Positions 18,795-28,826 of a DNA stretch of 64,000 nt are shown piece after piece (the stretch's first letter is position 1; each line of letters begins with the position of its first letter). The notes beneath the pieces are model-generated. The model saw only the letters and a list, made by a program, of their open reading frames with translations. It made no database searches and was not told where the DNA came from. The translations under genes were made by a program, and so were the position numbers. The DNA is from Acidovorax radicis N35 (GTDB lineage Bacteria; Pseudomonadota; Gammaproteobacteria; Burkholderiales; Burkholderiaceae_C): assembly GCF_000204195.1 (NCBI RefSeq), contig NZ_AFBG01000019.1, forward strand, positions 124,001-188,000, written 5' to 3'.

Positions 18795-19496
18795 ATGCCT
18801 ACACACACCATGAGCCTCCCCGATAAATCCACCGTCTACGGCACCGAAGACCTGCTGATCAGCCTGTGCAACTCCGTTACCCGGGTGCTGAACGTGGCCA
18901 CCCACAGCCAGATCCATTACTCCGGCATGGTGCAGCGCATCAGCAAGACCTGCCTGAAGCCCGACATCGGCTGTTTTGTGCTGTTCGATGGCGGCTTCTC
19001 GGGCTTGGTCATCATCAACTTCTCGGCCCAGGCCGCGATGGAGCTGTATGCCAACTACCTGCTGAACATGGGCATGTCCAAGGACGACCTGGTCAGCTCC
19101 TACACATCGGACGAAGTGAGCAACGTGATGGGCGAGCTCATGAACCAGGTGGTGGGCGACTTCACCGGCAAGGTGCGCCGCGAGCTGCAGACCCACATCA
19201 CGCAGAACCAGCCCAAGATGCTGGTGCTGAACAAGCAGGTGATGCTGAGCGTGGACGCCAACCTGGACAAGCCCGAAGCCCGGCGCGTGACCTTCTACAC
19301 CAGCAACAACAACATCTTCTACCTGGAACTGGCGATCGACCGCACCGAGTTCATCAAGCTCTACGACTTCGAGGCACAGGAAGTGCCGGACGCCGACGCG
19401 CTGATGGCCCAGTCGCAAGAAGCGCCCCCCGTGCCCGCGCCGCCACCTGCGGGGCAGGATGACACGGATGCGCTGCTGAAGTCGCTGGGGATGTGA
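18795..19496 (+). CDS. DUF3334 family protein (CheX/CheC-like fold suspected)
   Basis: The 233-residue protein begins MPTHTMSLPDKST at 18795; a second ATG lies at 18810 and neither has a strong ribosome site. The body contains YTSDEVSNVMGELMNQVVGDFTGKVRREL near residue 100, a pattern like the CheC/CheX phosphatase helix (E-x2-N-x2-x-N) where E and N line the active site. The tail is Pro/Ala-rich and ends DDTDALLKSLGM. It may act in chemotaxis or another signal pathway; this is inferred. It is divergent from the DUF917 gene. Confidence 0.75.
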   Translation: MPTHTMSLPDKSTVYGTEDLLISLCNSVTRVLNVATHSQIHYSGMVQRISKTCLKPDIGCFVLFDGGFSGLVIINFSAQAAMELYANYLLNMGMSKDDLVSSYTSDEVSNVMGELMNQVVGDFTGKVRRELQTHITQNQPKMLVLNKQVMLSVDANLDKPEARRVTFYTSNNNIFYLELAIDRTEFIKLYDFEAQEVPDADALMAQSQEAPPVPAPPPAGQDDTDALLKSLGM

Positions 19497-19521
19497 GCGG
19501 CAGGGGCAGCTGCGCGATTTG

Positions 19522-19580
19522 TCAAAAAAGATAGCTGTCTGCGCTTGACTATCAAGCGCCAAAGCTGTTTTTGAGTAAAA
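19522..19580. repeat. Palindromic intergenic repeat family A, copy 3
   Basis: AAGATAGCTGTCTGCGCTTGACTATCAAGCGCCAAAGCTGTTTTTGAGT; two GCGCTT/AAGCGC arms around the centre as in the other copies. Confidence 0.6.
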
Positions 19581-19614
19581 GTCTTTAGCCCCCTGGGCAT
19601 AAACTCAACGCGCT

Positions 19615-19680
19615 GCACCAGCACCAGCACCAGCACCAGCACCAGCACCAGCGCCATCGCCATCGCCATAGCCATAGCCC
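19615..19680. repeat. Hexanucleotide tandem array
   Basis: Six perfect copies of GCACCA (19615-19650) followed by five decaying copies (GCGCCA, TCGCCA twice, TAGCCA, TAGCCC). The array ends 10 nt before the ATG of the next gene. No in-frame ATG exists before it, so it is likely untranslated. Copy-number change would alter spacing to the promoter or the mRNA leader. Confidence 0.8.
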
Positions 19681-19690
19681 TCGACGCCTC

Positions 19691-20236
19691 ATGCCCTTCA
19701 CCCCGTTTCACATGGGCGCAGGCCTGGCAGCCAAGGCACTGGCCGGGCGCCATTTCAGCGTGCTGACTTTCGGCATCGCCCAGTTGGCCATGGACATCGA
19801 ACCCCTGGTTGGCATGCTGCGCGACGCCCCCGTGCTGCATGGCCCCACCCACACCTACCTCGGCGCCGTGCCAATAGCGTGCGTGACCGCAGCGCTGGTG
19901 CCCTGGCTGTGCCGCCCGCTGCTGCGGCGCTGGAACCAGGAAGTGCTGCACTATCGGATGCCCTGGCTGCAGGAGAGCGAACGCTGGAGCCCGCAGGTTG
20001 TCCTCGCCAGCGCGCTGGCCGGAACCTTCTCGCACGTGTTGCTTGACAGCGTGATGCACCTCGACATCCGGCCTTGGGCGCCGTGGTCGGACACCAACGG
20101 CCTGTACGCGGTCATCTCGCTGTCTGCACTGCACCTGCTGTGTATGGCAGGCATGGCGGGCGGCGCCCTGGGCTGGGTGGCATTGCAGTGGCTCCGTAGC
20201 CGCCGCGCTGCGCACCGGCAACGCCACAACACCTGA
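19691..20236 (+). CDS. Small membrane protein, likely metal-dependent hydrolase-like (DUF4184/YdjM-type)
   Basis: The 181-residue protein begins MPFTPFHMGAGLAAKAL, a pattern seen in membrane proteins of the YdjM-like group where the first His belongs to a possible metal site. It has three to four hydrophobic segments and GTFSHVLLDSVMHLD near residue 117, whose H-x3-D-x3-H spacing would complete a metal site. Function unknown. Upstream lies a hexanucleotide repeat array. Confidence 0.7.
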   Translation: MPFTPFHMGAGLAAKALAGRHFSVLTFGIAQLAMDIEPLVGMLRDAPVLHGPTHTYLGAVPIACVTAALVPWLCRPLLRRWNQEVLHYRMPWLQESERWSPQVVLASALAGTFSHVLLDSVMHLDIRPWAPWSDTNGLYAVISLSALHLLCMAGMAGGALGWVALQWLRSRRAAHRQRHNT

Positions 20237-20392
20237 TACGGCAGGCACCGCGCCGTTGTTCCCCTGCCTGGCGTCCTACAGCCGCGCACCGATGCTGCCT
20301 ACGCACAGGGAGCGCGCACTGGGTAGATTGGCTACCAGCGCCCTGTGCAGGCGCTCCCACCCTCCTCTCCAGCCCCCACCAAGGAGCCCGCC

Positions 20393-20719
20393 ATGCCCCA
20401 AGCCCTATGGAGCGCCAAACGCGAACGCCAGTACCAACACATCAAGGACAGCCTGCTCGAACGCGGCAAAGACGAAGGCACGGCCGAGGAAATCGCGGCC
20501 CGCACGGTCAACAAGGAACGGGCACAGCACGGCGAAAGTAAAACCGTCAACCCCCAGACCTTGCGCGCCACGCCCGCGCCCGTTCGCGGGGGAAGGAACT
20601 CGCACCGGGGCCCGCAGGGCCGCACCCGGGATCAGCTCTACGAGGACGCAAAGCGCCAGGGGATCAAGGGGCGGTCCCGCATGAACAAGCAGCAGTTGGA
20701 GGAAGCCGTCGGGCGCTGA
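20393..20719 (+). CDS. Small basic protein with Rho N-terminal-like motif (annotated elsewhere as plasmid stabilization protein)
   Basis: The 108-residue, highly charged protein starts MPQALWSAKRERQYQHIKDSL and ends with DQLYEDAKRQGIKGRSRMNKQQL, a Rho-N/SAP-like nucleic-acid-binding helix pattern. Related proteins are often called plasmid stabilization proteins though no such role has been shown. An unstructured middle (residues 55-75) links the two parts. Confidence 0.75.
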   Translation: MPQALWSAKRERQYQHIKDSLLERGKDEGTAEEIAARTVNKERAQHGESKTVNPQTLRATPAPVRGGRNSHRGPQGRTRDQLYEDAKRQGIKGRSRMNKQQLEEAVGR

Positions 20720-20796
20720 AGGCGTGCATGGATGCCAATAGCTGCGTGACGGGGGGCGCAGAAGGCGGCGAAAAGAACCTGCTGCAGAGCATTCCT

Positions 20797-20862
20797 AAAT
20801 TGATAGCTTTCAGCGCTTTATCCTCCAGCGCTAGCGGCCAAAAACACTTGGATATTTACCCC
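20797..20862. repeat. Palindromic intergenic repeat family A, copy 4
   Basis: AATTGATAGCTTTCAGCGC, then TTTATCC, then CAGCGCTAGCGGCCAAAAACACTTGG, downstream of the LuxR-type regulator; its end touches the stop of that gene (20856). Confidence 0.65.
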
Positions 20863-21914
20863 TCAAACTGCGGATGCAATTGCCGGATGCGGTTCATCGC
20901 CATGCCGGCCGCTGCGGTGCGCGTCTCCACGCCGAGTTTGGCGAACACGCGCTCCAGGTGTTTCTTGACCGTGGCGGGGCTGGCGCCCAGGATGTCGCCG
21001 ATGTCGCGGTTGATCTTGCCCTTGACCACCCAGTACAGCACCTCGGCCTCGCGCGCAGTGAGCTTGAACGACAGGCTCATGGATTCGATGATCTTCGCAT
21101 CCGACACCTCGCGCATCACGATGAGCCAGTCGCCGCCGCCCGCGCTGTCGCCGGCCTGCTGGTGCAGGCGGAAGGTGAGCCTGCGGGCGCCCTGCTCCAC
21201 GGCCAGGCGCGGGGGCTCGGCCAGCGATGCGGCCAGCAGTTCTGCGGCGTTGTCGGCCAGCACGTGGCGGCGCAGCCAGGCCTGCACCGGCTCGGGCGCC
21301 CATTGACCGAAGGCGGTGGGCGTGCCGTCCGGGCCCACCTCGCCGAAGTAGCTTTGCAGCAGCTCGCGCGCCAGCGGGGTCTGCCACACGATGCGGCCGT
21401 CCACCGCGCGCACGGTGATGCTGGCGTAGCCGAAGGCATCCAGCGCGTTGCGCGCCTCGCGGGCCTGGCGCGCGTCCTGCCGGGCCTTGCGCGCCGCGCC
21501 CAGGTGCACGCCCATGCGGGCCATCACCTCGCGCGGCTTAATGGGCTTGGTGACGTAGTCCACGCCACCCGCCTCCAGCGCGGCCACGAGGTGCTCGGTC
21601 TCGGTCAGGCCGGTCATGAAGATGATGGGAATGTGTGCCGTGGCGGGCGATGCCTTCAAGCGCCGGGCCACTTCAAAGCCGTCCATGCCGGGCATCATCG
21701 CGTCCAGCAGCACGATGTCGGGCAGGGCCTGGGCGGCGCGCTGTAGCGCGGCCTCGCCATGCGTGGCCACCAGCACGGTGTAGCCCGACTCGTCGAGCGC
21801 GTCGTGCAGCACGGCCAGGTTGTCGGGCACGTCGTCCACGATCAGCACCACATCGCTGTCGGCGCGGTCCAGCGCTGCAGAGGACGGGGAAGGGGATAGG
21901 TTTGCGGTGGTCAT
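20856..21914 (-). CDS. Response regulator with receiver, PAS-like middle and LuxR-type HTH
   Basis: The 352-residue protein has a receiver domain (VVLIVDDVPDNLAVL near residue 25; phospho-acceptor Asp in VLLDAMMPGMDG near residue 70; conserved Lys in TKPIKP), a linker with a PAS-like fold at about residues 155-270, and a C-terminal LuxR HTH (LTAREAEVLYWVVKGK ... ATVKKHLERVFAKLGV). Its ATG at 21914 shares one base with the stop of the transporter-kinase gene (TGATG), so the pair is translationally coupled and very likely cognate. It is expected to bind DNA when phosphorylated; the dyad before ureA is a candidate target. Confidence 0.9.
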   Translation of the reverse strand: MTTANLSPSPSSAALDRADSDVVLIVDDVPDNLAVLHDALDESGYTVLVATHGEAALQRAAQALPDIVLLDAMMPGMDGFEVARRLKASPATAHIPIIFMTGLTETEHLVAALEAGGVDYVTKPIKPREVMARMGVHLGAARKARQDARQAREARNALDAFGYASITVRAVDGRIVWQTPLARELLQSYFGEVGPDGTPTAFGQWAPEPVQAWLRRHVLADNAAELLAASLAEPPRLAVEQGARRLTFRLHQQAGDSAGGGDWLIVMREVSDAKIIESMSLSFKLTAREAEVLYWVVKGKINRDIGDILGASPATVKKHLERVFAKLGVETRTAAAGMAMNRIRQLHPQFEG

Positions 21915-24900
21915 CACGAGGGCGCCTGCTCCAGGATCTGGCCCATGGCATCGAACTGGAACTGCCTGGCCAGTTGCCGCATGGTGCCGATAAAAGCGCT
22001 GTGGGCGGGCTGGCTGCGTTCAATGTCGTCCAGGGTGTTGAGAATGCCCCGGTAGTAGCCCAAAGCCACCACTTGCGCCAAGGCCGACAGCGCGATGGCA
22101 TCAGGGTAGGTGAGGGGCGCAGGCGCGGTGGACGAAGCCGTTGGTTCAGTTCCGGCGGGTGCCTCTTTGGCCTCGTCGTGTTGCCACTGAAGGCCCAGGC
22201 GGCGCTCCAGCCAGTCCAGCAGTTCGCTGTGGCGCACGGGCTTGACGATGAAGTCCTCGGGGTGGATGTCCACGTCGTTGTCCAGCGCCTTGTCGAACGC
22301 GTTGGCGGAGACGATCGCGCACCGCACCCCCACCAAGTGCATCTGGCGTACTCGCCGCAACGTCTCCCAGCCGTCAATCCCGGGCATGGCCAGGTCCATG
22401 AAGATGGCATGGGGCCTGTAGCCGGTGGCCAGCAGGTCCAGCGCATCGTGGCCGCTGGCGGCCTGGCGCAGCTCGAAGCCCAGGGGTTCGAGCAGTTGCA
22501 CCAGCAACTCGCGGTCGGGCTCTTCGTTGTCCACGACCAGGATGCGGCGGCGCTCACCCGCATACCCTCTGCGGGCGCGCTGGGCTTGCACAGCCACGGG
22601 CACCACGGTCTTGCCCAGCGCATCCCCATGCACCTCGGGCAGGAACAGCTTGACATGGAACACCGAGCCCACGCCCGGCGTGCTGCTCACCGTCAGCTCG
22701 CCGCCCATGAGCGCGGTAAGCATCTTGGCAATGGTCAGGCCCAGGCCCGCACCCGGTGCGGCAGCGGTGCTGCCACCGCCCGAGCCGCCGCGCGCAAAGG
22801 GCTCGAAGATGCGCTCGATTTCCTCGGCCGTGAGGCCCGGCCCCGTGTCCTGCACCTCGATGCGTGCCATCTCGCGCGCATGGCGCACGCGCAGCGTGAC
22901 GGTGCCGTGCGCCGTGAACTTGACGGCGTTGCCCAGCAGGTTGATGAGGATCTGGCGCAGCCGCTTGTCGTCGGCGCGCACCACTTCCGGAATCACGCCT
23001 TGCACATCGAAAGTGAACGCCAGGCCCTTGGCGGCAGCTTGCAGTTCGAACAGGCTGGCCATCTCGTGCAGCCCGTCGGCAAACCGCATGGGCGCCACGT
23101 CAAGCGTGAGCTTGCCCGACTCGATGCGCGCGATGTCGAGCGTGCCTTCGATGAGCGACAACAAATGCTCTCCGCCACGGCGGATCACATGCACCGCCTG
23201 CTTGCGGTGCGGCGGCACGCCCGCGTCTTCGCCCATGAGCTGCGCGTAGCCCAGGATGGAGTTGAGCGGCGTGCGGATCTCGTGGCTAATGGCGCTGATG
23301 TAGCGGCTCTTGGCCTGGTTGGCCTGGTCGGCCGCGCGCTGGGCCGCCTCGGCCACCTGGCGCGCCTGCTCGGCCACGCTGCGCGCGGTCTGCAGGGCCT
23401 CGTCGGTCTGGCGGTGCAGCTCGATCTCGCGCACCAGCAGGCCGGTCTGGCGGTTGGATTCCTCCTGCGCCACCTGGCGGCTCTTGTGCGCCAGCACCAG
23501 CCACCAGGCCACGATGCCCGAGATCACCAGCAGCGCCAAATACGCCTTGAGCAGCCCCGAGCGCAGCGCCACTTCGGGTGCCGCCATCACCTCGGTGTCC
23601 GTGGCAGCCTGCGCAATGGTGTTGAGTTCCTGGTGGTACAGCAGCCCCATCACCGAGGCCAGCAGCGGCGCAATCACCAGCATCAGCAGCAAAAAGTGCC
23701 CCAGGCCCGTGTCCAGGTAGCGCCACATGGCGCGCGGCAGCACCCAGCGCAGGGCGGCAGACCACTGCACCGCCATGCTCGCGTGGGGCTTGCACAGGTC
23801 GCCGCAGCGCGCATCCAGCGTGCAGCACAGCGAGCAGATGGCACCCCGGTACGCGGGGCACTGCGCCATGTCGGGCGCTTCGTACTCGCGCTCGCAGATC
23901 ACGCAGCGCTGCACGGTGGTGCGCCGGTAGCTGCCCACCTCTGTGCCCAGCCCCCCTTCGGCATTGCGGCGCAGCGGGCCATGCAGGGGCACCGCCACCA
24001 CGTCGGCCAGCGCAGCGGGCTCGGACTGGCGCGCGATGTAGTAGCGCCCCCCGGTGGCCCAGGCAATGAGCGGTGCGGTGACAAAGGCCACGGCCATCGC
24101 AATGACGGCCGAAAACGCCTGCGGCAGCGGGCCGAACAGCCCCAGGTGCGCGCTGATGGACAGGACGGACGCCAGCGCCATCGAACCCACGCCCACCGGG
24201 TTGATGTCGTACAGATGAGCGCGCTTGAACTCAATGCCCTTGGGCGACAGGCCCAGCGGCTTGTTGATGACGAGGTCGGCCACCACCGACATGATCCAGG
24301 CGATGGCGATGTTGGAATACAGCCCCAGCACCTCGCCCATGGCGCGGAACACGTTCATCTCCATCAGCATGAAGGCGATCAGCGTGTTGAACACCACCCA
24401 CACCACTCGCCCCGGGTGGCTGTGCGTGAGGCGCGAGAAGAAGTTGGACCAGGCCAGCGAGCCCGCATAGGCATTCGTCACGTTGATCTTGAGCTGCGAG
24501 ATCACCACAAACAGCGCCGTGGCCGCCACCGCCCAGCCATAGTTGGGGAACACATATTCATACGCGGCCAGGTACATCTGGTTCGGGTCCACCGCGCGCT
24601 CGGCCGGCACCATGTGGGTGAGCGCCAGATAGGCGAGCAGCGCGCCGCCCAGCATCTTGAGCACCCCCAGCACCACCCAGCCCGGCCCGCCCACCAGCAC
24701 CCCCAGCCACCAGCGTCCGCGTGTGGCAGGCGTGCTGGCGGGCATGAAGCGCAGGTAGTCGGCCTGCTCCCCCATCTGGGTGATGAGTGCAATGCCCACC
24801 GTGAGTGCTGCACCAAACAAGGGCAATTGGAACGTGGCGCCGCGCATCAATTCACCACCGTAGTGCACAACGCCAGAAAACGCACCAGGATCGCGCACCA

Positions 24901-25564
24901 ACACATAGGCAAACGGCACCACCAGCATCACCAGCCACAGCGGCTGCGTCCACACCTGCAGGCGGCTGATGGCCGACACGCCATGCGTGACCAGCGGAAT
25001 CACCACAATGGCGCAGATCAGGTAGCCCCAGGTGGGCGGGATGTCGAGCGCCAGCTCCAGCGCATAGGCCATGACGGCAGCCTCGAGCGCGAAGAAGATG
25101 AAGGTGAAGCTCGCGTAGATCAGCGAGGTGAGTGTGGAGCCGATGTAGCCAAAACCCGCGCCGCGCGTGAGCAGGTCCATATCCACCCCATAGCGGGCGG
25201 CGTACACGCTGATGGGCAGCCCCGCCAGAAAGATGATGAGCCCCGTGGCCACGATGGCCCAGAACGCGTTGATGAAGCCGTACTGCACCAGCAGCGTGGC
25301 GCCCACGGCCTCTAGGATCAGGAACGACGCCGCCCCAAACGCCGTGTTGGCCACCCGCCATTCAGACCATTTGCGAAACCTCTGCGGGGTGTAGCGCAGC
25401 GCGTAGTCCTCCATGGTCTCGGTGGCCACCCAGCTGTTGTAGTCGCGCCGGACCTTGACGACCTGTTGCGGGGCCTGCTGGGGTTCATGTGCAGCCATGC
25501 CTGGCTCTGTCGGCTGCAGCGGGGCAGCGTCAGCAGGGGCGATGGAGGCGGTGTGGGAAGGCAT
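21914..25564 (-). CDS. NCS1 transporter - hybrid histidine kinase fusion (transceptor-type sensor)
   Basis: The 1216-residue protein has five parts. Residues about 40-510 are a complete NCS1-type permease (Mhp1/CodB/PucI superfamily) with about 12 membrane segments. Residues 554-591 are a Cys-rich knot, with CVICE, then [13 protein letters not shown] and CGDLC, likely zinc-binding. Two more membrane segments follow (621-640, 673-692). Next come a coiled coil, HisKA with [10 protein letters not shown] (His near 761) and HATPase ([28 protein letters not shown]), then a receiver with phospho-Asp in FMDLAMPG near 1057, and a helical C-terminal domain. It is divergent from ureA and coupled to the LuxR regulator. 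The ligand is unknown; urea, allantoin, hydantoin or purines fit the context. I chose the ATG at 25564 over the TTG at 25570. Confidence 0.9.
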   Translation of the reverse strand: MPSHTASIAPADAAPLQPTEPGMAAHEPQQAPQQVVKVRRDYNSWVATETMEDYALRYTPQRFRKWSEWRVANTAFGAASFLILEAVGATLLVQYGFINAFWAIVATGLIIFLAGLPISVYAARYGVDMDLLTRGAGFGYIGSTLTSLIYASFTFIFFALEAAVMAYALELALDIPPTWGYLICAIVVIPLVTHGVSAISRLQVWTQPLWLVMLVVPFAYVLVRDPGAFSGVVHYGGELMRGATFQLPLFGAALTVGIALITQMGEQADYLRFMPASTPATRGRWWLGVLVGGPGWVVLGVLKMLGGALLAYLALTHMVPAERAVDPNQMYLAAYEYVFPNYGWAVAATALFVVISQLKINVTNAYAGSLAWSNFFSRLTHSHPGRVVWVVFNTLIAFMLMEMNVFRAMGEVLGLYSNIAIAWIMSVVADLVINKPLGLSPKGIEFKRAHLYDINPVGVGSMALASVLSISAHLGLFGPLPQAFSAVIAMAVAFVTAPLIAWATGGRYYIARQSEPAALADVVAVPLHGPLRRNAEGGLGTEVGSYRRTTVQRCVICEREYEAPDMAQCPAYRGAICSLCCTLDARCGDLCKPHASMAVQWSAALRWVLPRAMWRYLDTGLGHFLLLMLVIAPLLASVMGLLYHQELNTIAQAATDTEVMAAPEVALRSGLLKAYLALLVISGIVAWWLVLAHKSRQVAQEESNRQTGLLVREIELHRQTDEALQTARSVAEQARQVAEAAQRAADQANQAKSRYISAISHEIRTPLNSILGYAQLMGEDAGVPPHRKQAVHVIRRGGEHLLSLIEGTLDIARIESGKLTLDVAPMRFADGLHEMASLFELQAAAKGLAFTFDVQGVIPEVVRADDKRLRQILINLLGNAVKFTAHGTVTLRVRHAREMARIEVQDTGPGLTAEEIERIFEPFARGGSGGGSTAAAPGAGLGLTIAKMLTALMGGELTVSSTPGVGSVFHVKLFLPEVHGDALGKTVVPVAVQAQRARRGYAGERRRILVVDNEEPDRELLVQLLEPLGFELRQAASGHDALDLLATGYRPHAIFMDLAMPGIDGWETLRRVRQMHLVGVRCAIVSANAFDKALDNDVDIHPEDFIVKPVRHSELLDWLERRLGLQWQHDEAKEAPAGTEPTASSTAPAPLTYPDAIALSALAQVVALGYYRGILNTLDDIERSQPAHSAFIGTMRQLARQFQFDAMGQILEQAPS

Positions 25565-25588
25565 GGGCAATGGCGGCGGTCACCCCGT

Positions 25589-25617
25589 CAGGTGCAGTTT
25601 CCATGCCATTGCACCTG
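25589..25617. promoter_or_regulatory. Perfect 8-bp-arm dyad between the sensor gene and ureA
   Basis: CAGGTGCA at 25589-25596 and TGCACCTG at 25610-25617, with a 13-bp spacer (21 bp centre to centre, two helical turns). It lies 25 bp from the sensor start and about 83 bp before ureA. The arms resemble NtrC half-sites but in the opposite order. It is a candidate operator for the coupled LuxR-type regulator. Confidence 0.45.
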
Positions 25618-25642
25618 GGGACCTTCGCCAGATGACGTATGG

Positions 25643-25668
25643 CGGGCACGAGGCTTGCTGCCTATGAT
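25643..25668 (+). promoter_or_regulatory. Candidate ureA promoter (sigma-54-like element, overlapping a -10-like TATGAT)
   Basis: CGGGCACGAGGCTTGCT matches the -24/-12 consensus (GG at 25645, GC at 25657, 10 bp between) at all fixed bases except one. A sigma-70-like TATGAT follows at 25663 with a poor -35. Either would start transcription 25-30 bp before the ureA ATG. With the sigma-70 reading, the upstream dyad is centred near -72, a normal activator position. Confidence 0.4.
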
Positions 25669-25699
25669 GGATTCGCTTCCACCAGATCACCGGTACACC

Positions 25700-26002
25700 A
25701 TGGAACTCACCCCTCGCGAAAAAGACAAGCTGCTGATCTTCACCGCCGCCCTGCTGGCCGAGCGCCGCAAGGTCCGGGGCCTGAAGCTCAACTACCCCGA
25801 GGCCGTGGCCCTGATCAGCGCCGCCGTGATGGAAGGCGCGCGCGATGGCAAGACCGTGGCGCAGCTGATGAGCGAGGGCCGCAGCGTGCTGACCCGCGCA
25901 GACGTGATGGATGGCATCGCCGAGATGATCCCGGACATCCAGGTGGAAGCCACCTTTCCCGATGGCACCAAGCTCGTCACCGTGCACCAACCCATCGTCT
26001 GA
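25700..26002 (+). CDS. ureA: Urease subunit gamma
   Basis: The 100-residue protein has the full UreA length and pattern: [23 protein letters not shown], then [22 protein letters not shown] and a conserved tail VTVHQPI. It is the smallest structural subunit of the nickel urease that splits urea to ammonia and carbamate. It opens the cluster ureA-J-B-C-(GNAT)-E-F-G. The start at 25700 gives the exact family N-terminus. No ureD precedes it, unlike most betaproteobacterial urease operons. Confidence 0.97.
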   Translation: MELTPREKDKLLIFTAALLAERRKVRGLKLNYPEAVALISAAVMEGARDGKTVAQLMSEGRSVLTRADVMDGIAEMIPDIQVEATFPDGTKLVTVHQPIV

Positions 26003-26037
26003 CCCTCCTTCCCCCACTTTCTCTCCGTGGAGCCCCC

Positions 26038-26652
26038 ATGCGCATTGCACTCTCACACCGCCACACAGCCGCTCTGATTTTTATAGCTATCAGCGCAATC
26101 AGTACAAGCGCCAGCGCCCATACAGGTGCTGAATCACACATCCACAACAGCTTTCTGAGCGGCTTTGCCCACCCCTTTTTCGGCCTGGACCACTTGGCCG
26201 CCATGGTGGCCGTGGGCCTGTGGAGCGCCCTGGCGGCACGCACCGCCGGACGCGAACTGCTGTGGGGCCCCGTTGCCTTTGCGGCCATGCTGCTGGTGGG
26301 CGCTGTGCTGGGCCTGCAGGGCGTGGCACTGCCTGCAGTGGAGCCGATGATTGCCGCGTCGCTGCTGGTCACGGGCCTGCTCGTGGTGTCGCGCCTGCGC
26401 GTGCCCGGCGTGGTGGCGGCACTCGTGGTCGGCGTGTTTGCGGTGTTCCACGGCGTGGCCCACGGCTACGAGCTGGCAGGTGACGACAGCGCCTGGCAAA
26501 CCCTGGCAGGCATGCTGGCTGCCACCGTGCTGCTGCACGGCGCAGGTCTGGCGGCTGGCTGGGCACTGCGCAACCGGCAGGTGTGGCTGGCACGCGCGGC
26601 CGGTGCAGGTGTCGCCGCCTTTGGCGGTGCGCTGCTCGTGCAGATGGTCTGA
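26038..26652 (+). CDS. ureJ: HupE/UreJ family membrane protein, probable nickel permease
   Basis: The 204-residue protein has a signal-like first segment ending ASAHTG and about six membrane segments. [18 protein letters not shown] near residue 43 is the HupE/UreJ metal-binding pattern (HP-x5-D-H), and a second HG-x2-H-G pair occurs near residue 140. HupE and UreJ proteins carry nickel across the membrane. Its place between ureA and ureB supports nickel supply for urease. The codons of its leader (26077-26121) closely resemble the family-A palindromic repeat. Confidence 0.92.
   Translation: MRIALSHRHTAALIFIAISAISTSASAHTGAESHIHNSFLSGFAHPFFGLDHLAAMVAVGLWSALAARTAGRELLWGPVAFAAMLLVGAVLGLQGVALPAVEPMIAASLLVTGLLVVSRLRVPGVVAALVVGVFAVFHGVAHGYELAGDDSAWQTLAGMLAATVLLHGAGLAAGWALRNRQVWLARAAGAGVAAFGGALLVQMV
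26077..26121. repeat. Family A repeat-like sequence inside ureJ leader codons
   Basis: TTTTTATAGCTATCAGCGC, then AAGCGCCAGCGCCC; compare the intergenic copy at 61476 with TTTTGATAGCAGCTAGCGC and AAGCGCCAGGGCCC. The order and spacing of parts agree, which suggests a repeat absorbed into coding sequence. It encodes about residues 14-28. Confidence 0.4.
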
Positions 26653-26678
26653 ACGCGTCAGCAACACAGGAGCACGCA

Positions 26679-26984
26679 ATGATCCCAGGCGAACTCTTTA
26701 CCGATGCGGGTGAACACCCGCTCAACACCGGCCGCCGTACGCTGACCGTGGTGGTGCGCAACACCGGCGACCGCCCCATCCAGGTGGGCTCGCACTACCA
26801 TTTTGCCGAGACCAACAACGCCCTGGGTTTTGACCGCGCAGCCGCACGCGGCATGCGGCTGAACATTGCATCCGGCACGGCCGTGCGCTTTGAGCCCGGC
26901 CAGGAGCGCACAGTGGAGCTGGTGGACTACGCGGGCGATCGCCGCGTGTACGGCTTTCAGGGCCTGACGCAGGGCGCGCTGTAA
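26679..26984 (+). CDS. ureB: Urease subunit beta
   Basis: The 101-residue protein shows the UreB pattern from its start MIPGEL through [26 protein letters not shown] and [15 protein letters not shown] to VELVDYAG. Length is normal. It is separated from ureC by 89 bp that contain a family-A repeat. Confidence 0.97.
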   Translation: MIPGELFTDAGEHPLNTGRRTLTVVVRNTGDRPIQVGSHYHFAETNNALGFDRAAARGMRLNIASGTAVRFEPGQERTVELVDYAGDRRVYGFQGLTQGAL

Positions 26985-27048
26985 AAAATTCAAGTCAAAA
27001 CGGCCTCTAGCGCTTATTGGATAAGCGCTATCAGCTATCAAAACATAG
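26985..27048. repeat. Palindromic intergenic repeat family A, copy 5
   Basis: Between ureB and ureC: CAAAACGGCCTCTAGCGC, TTATTGGATAAGCGCTATC, AGCTATCAAAACATAG. The centre is a clean hairpin (AGCGCTTAT-TGG-ATAAGCGCT). Confidence 0.75.
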
Positions 27049-27073
27049 TTACCAGTTCTCGCGGAGCACACCC

Positions 27074-28819
<1,746 letters not shown>

Positions 28820-28826
28820 GCAACGT

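Noticed and set aside
21635..25315. A 1226-codon open frame on the plus strand
   Set aside because: It is antisense to the transporter-kinase gene in GC-rich DNA; the translation is rich in Arg, Gln and His with no domain pattern, while the minus-strand frame has a full set of motifs.
25589..25617. NtrC binding site before ureA
   Set aside because: The half-sites are in reverse order (GGTGCA first, TGCACC second) and the spacer is too long for the NtrC consensus; kept only as an unassigned dyad.
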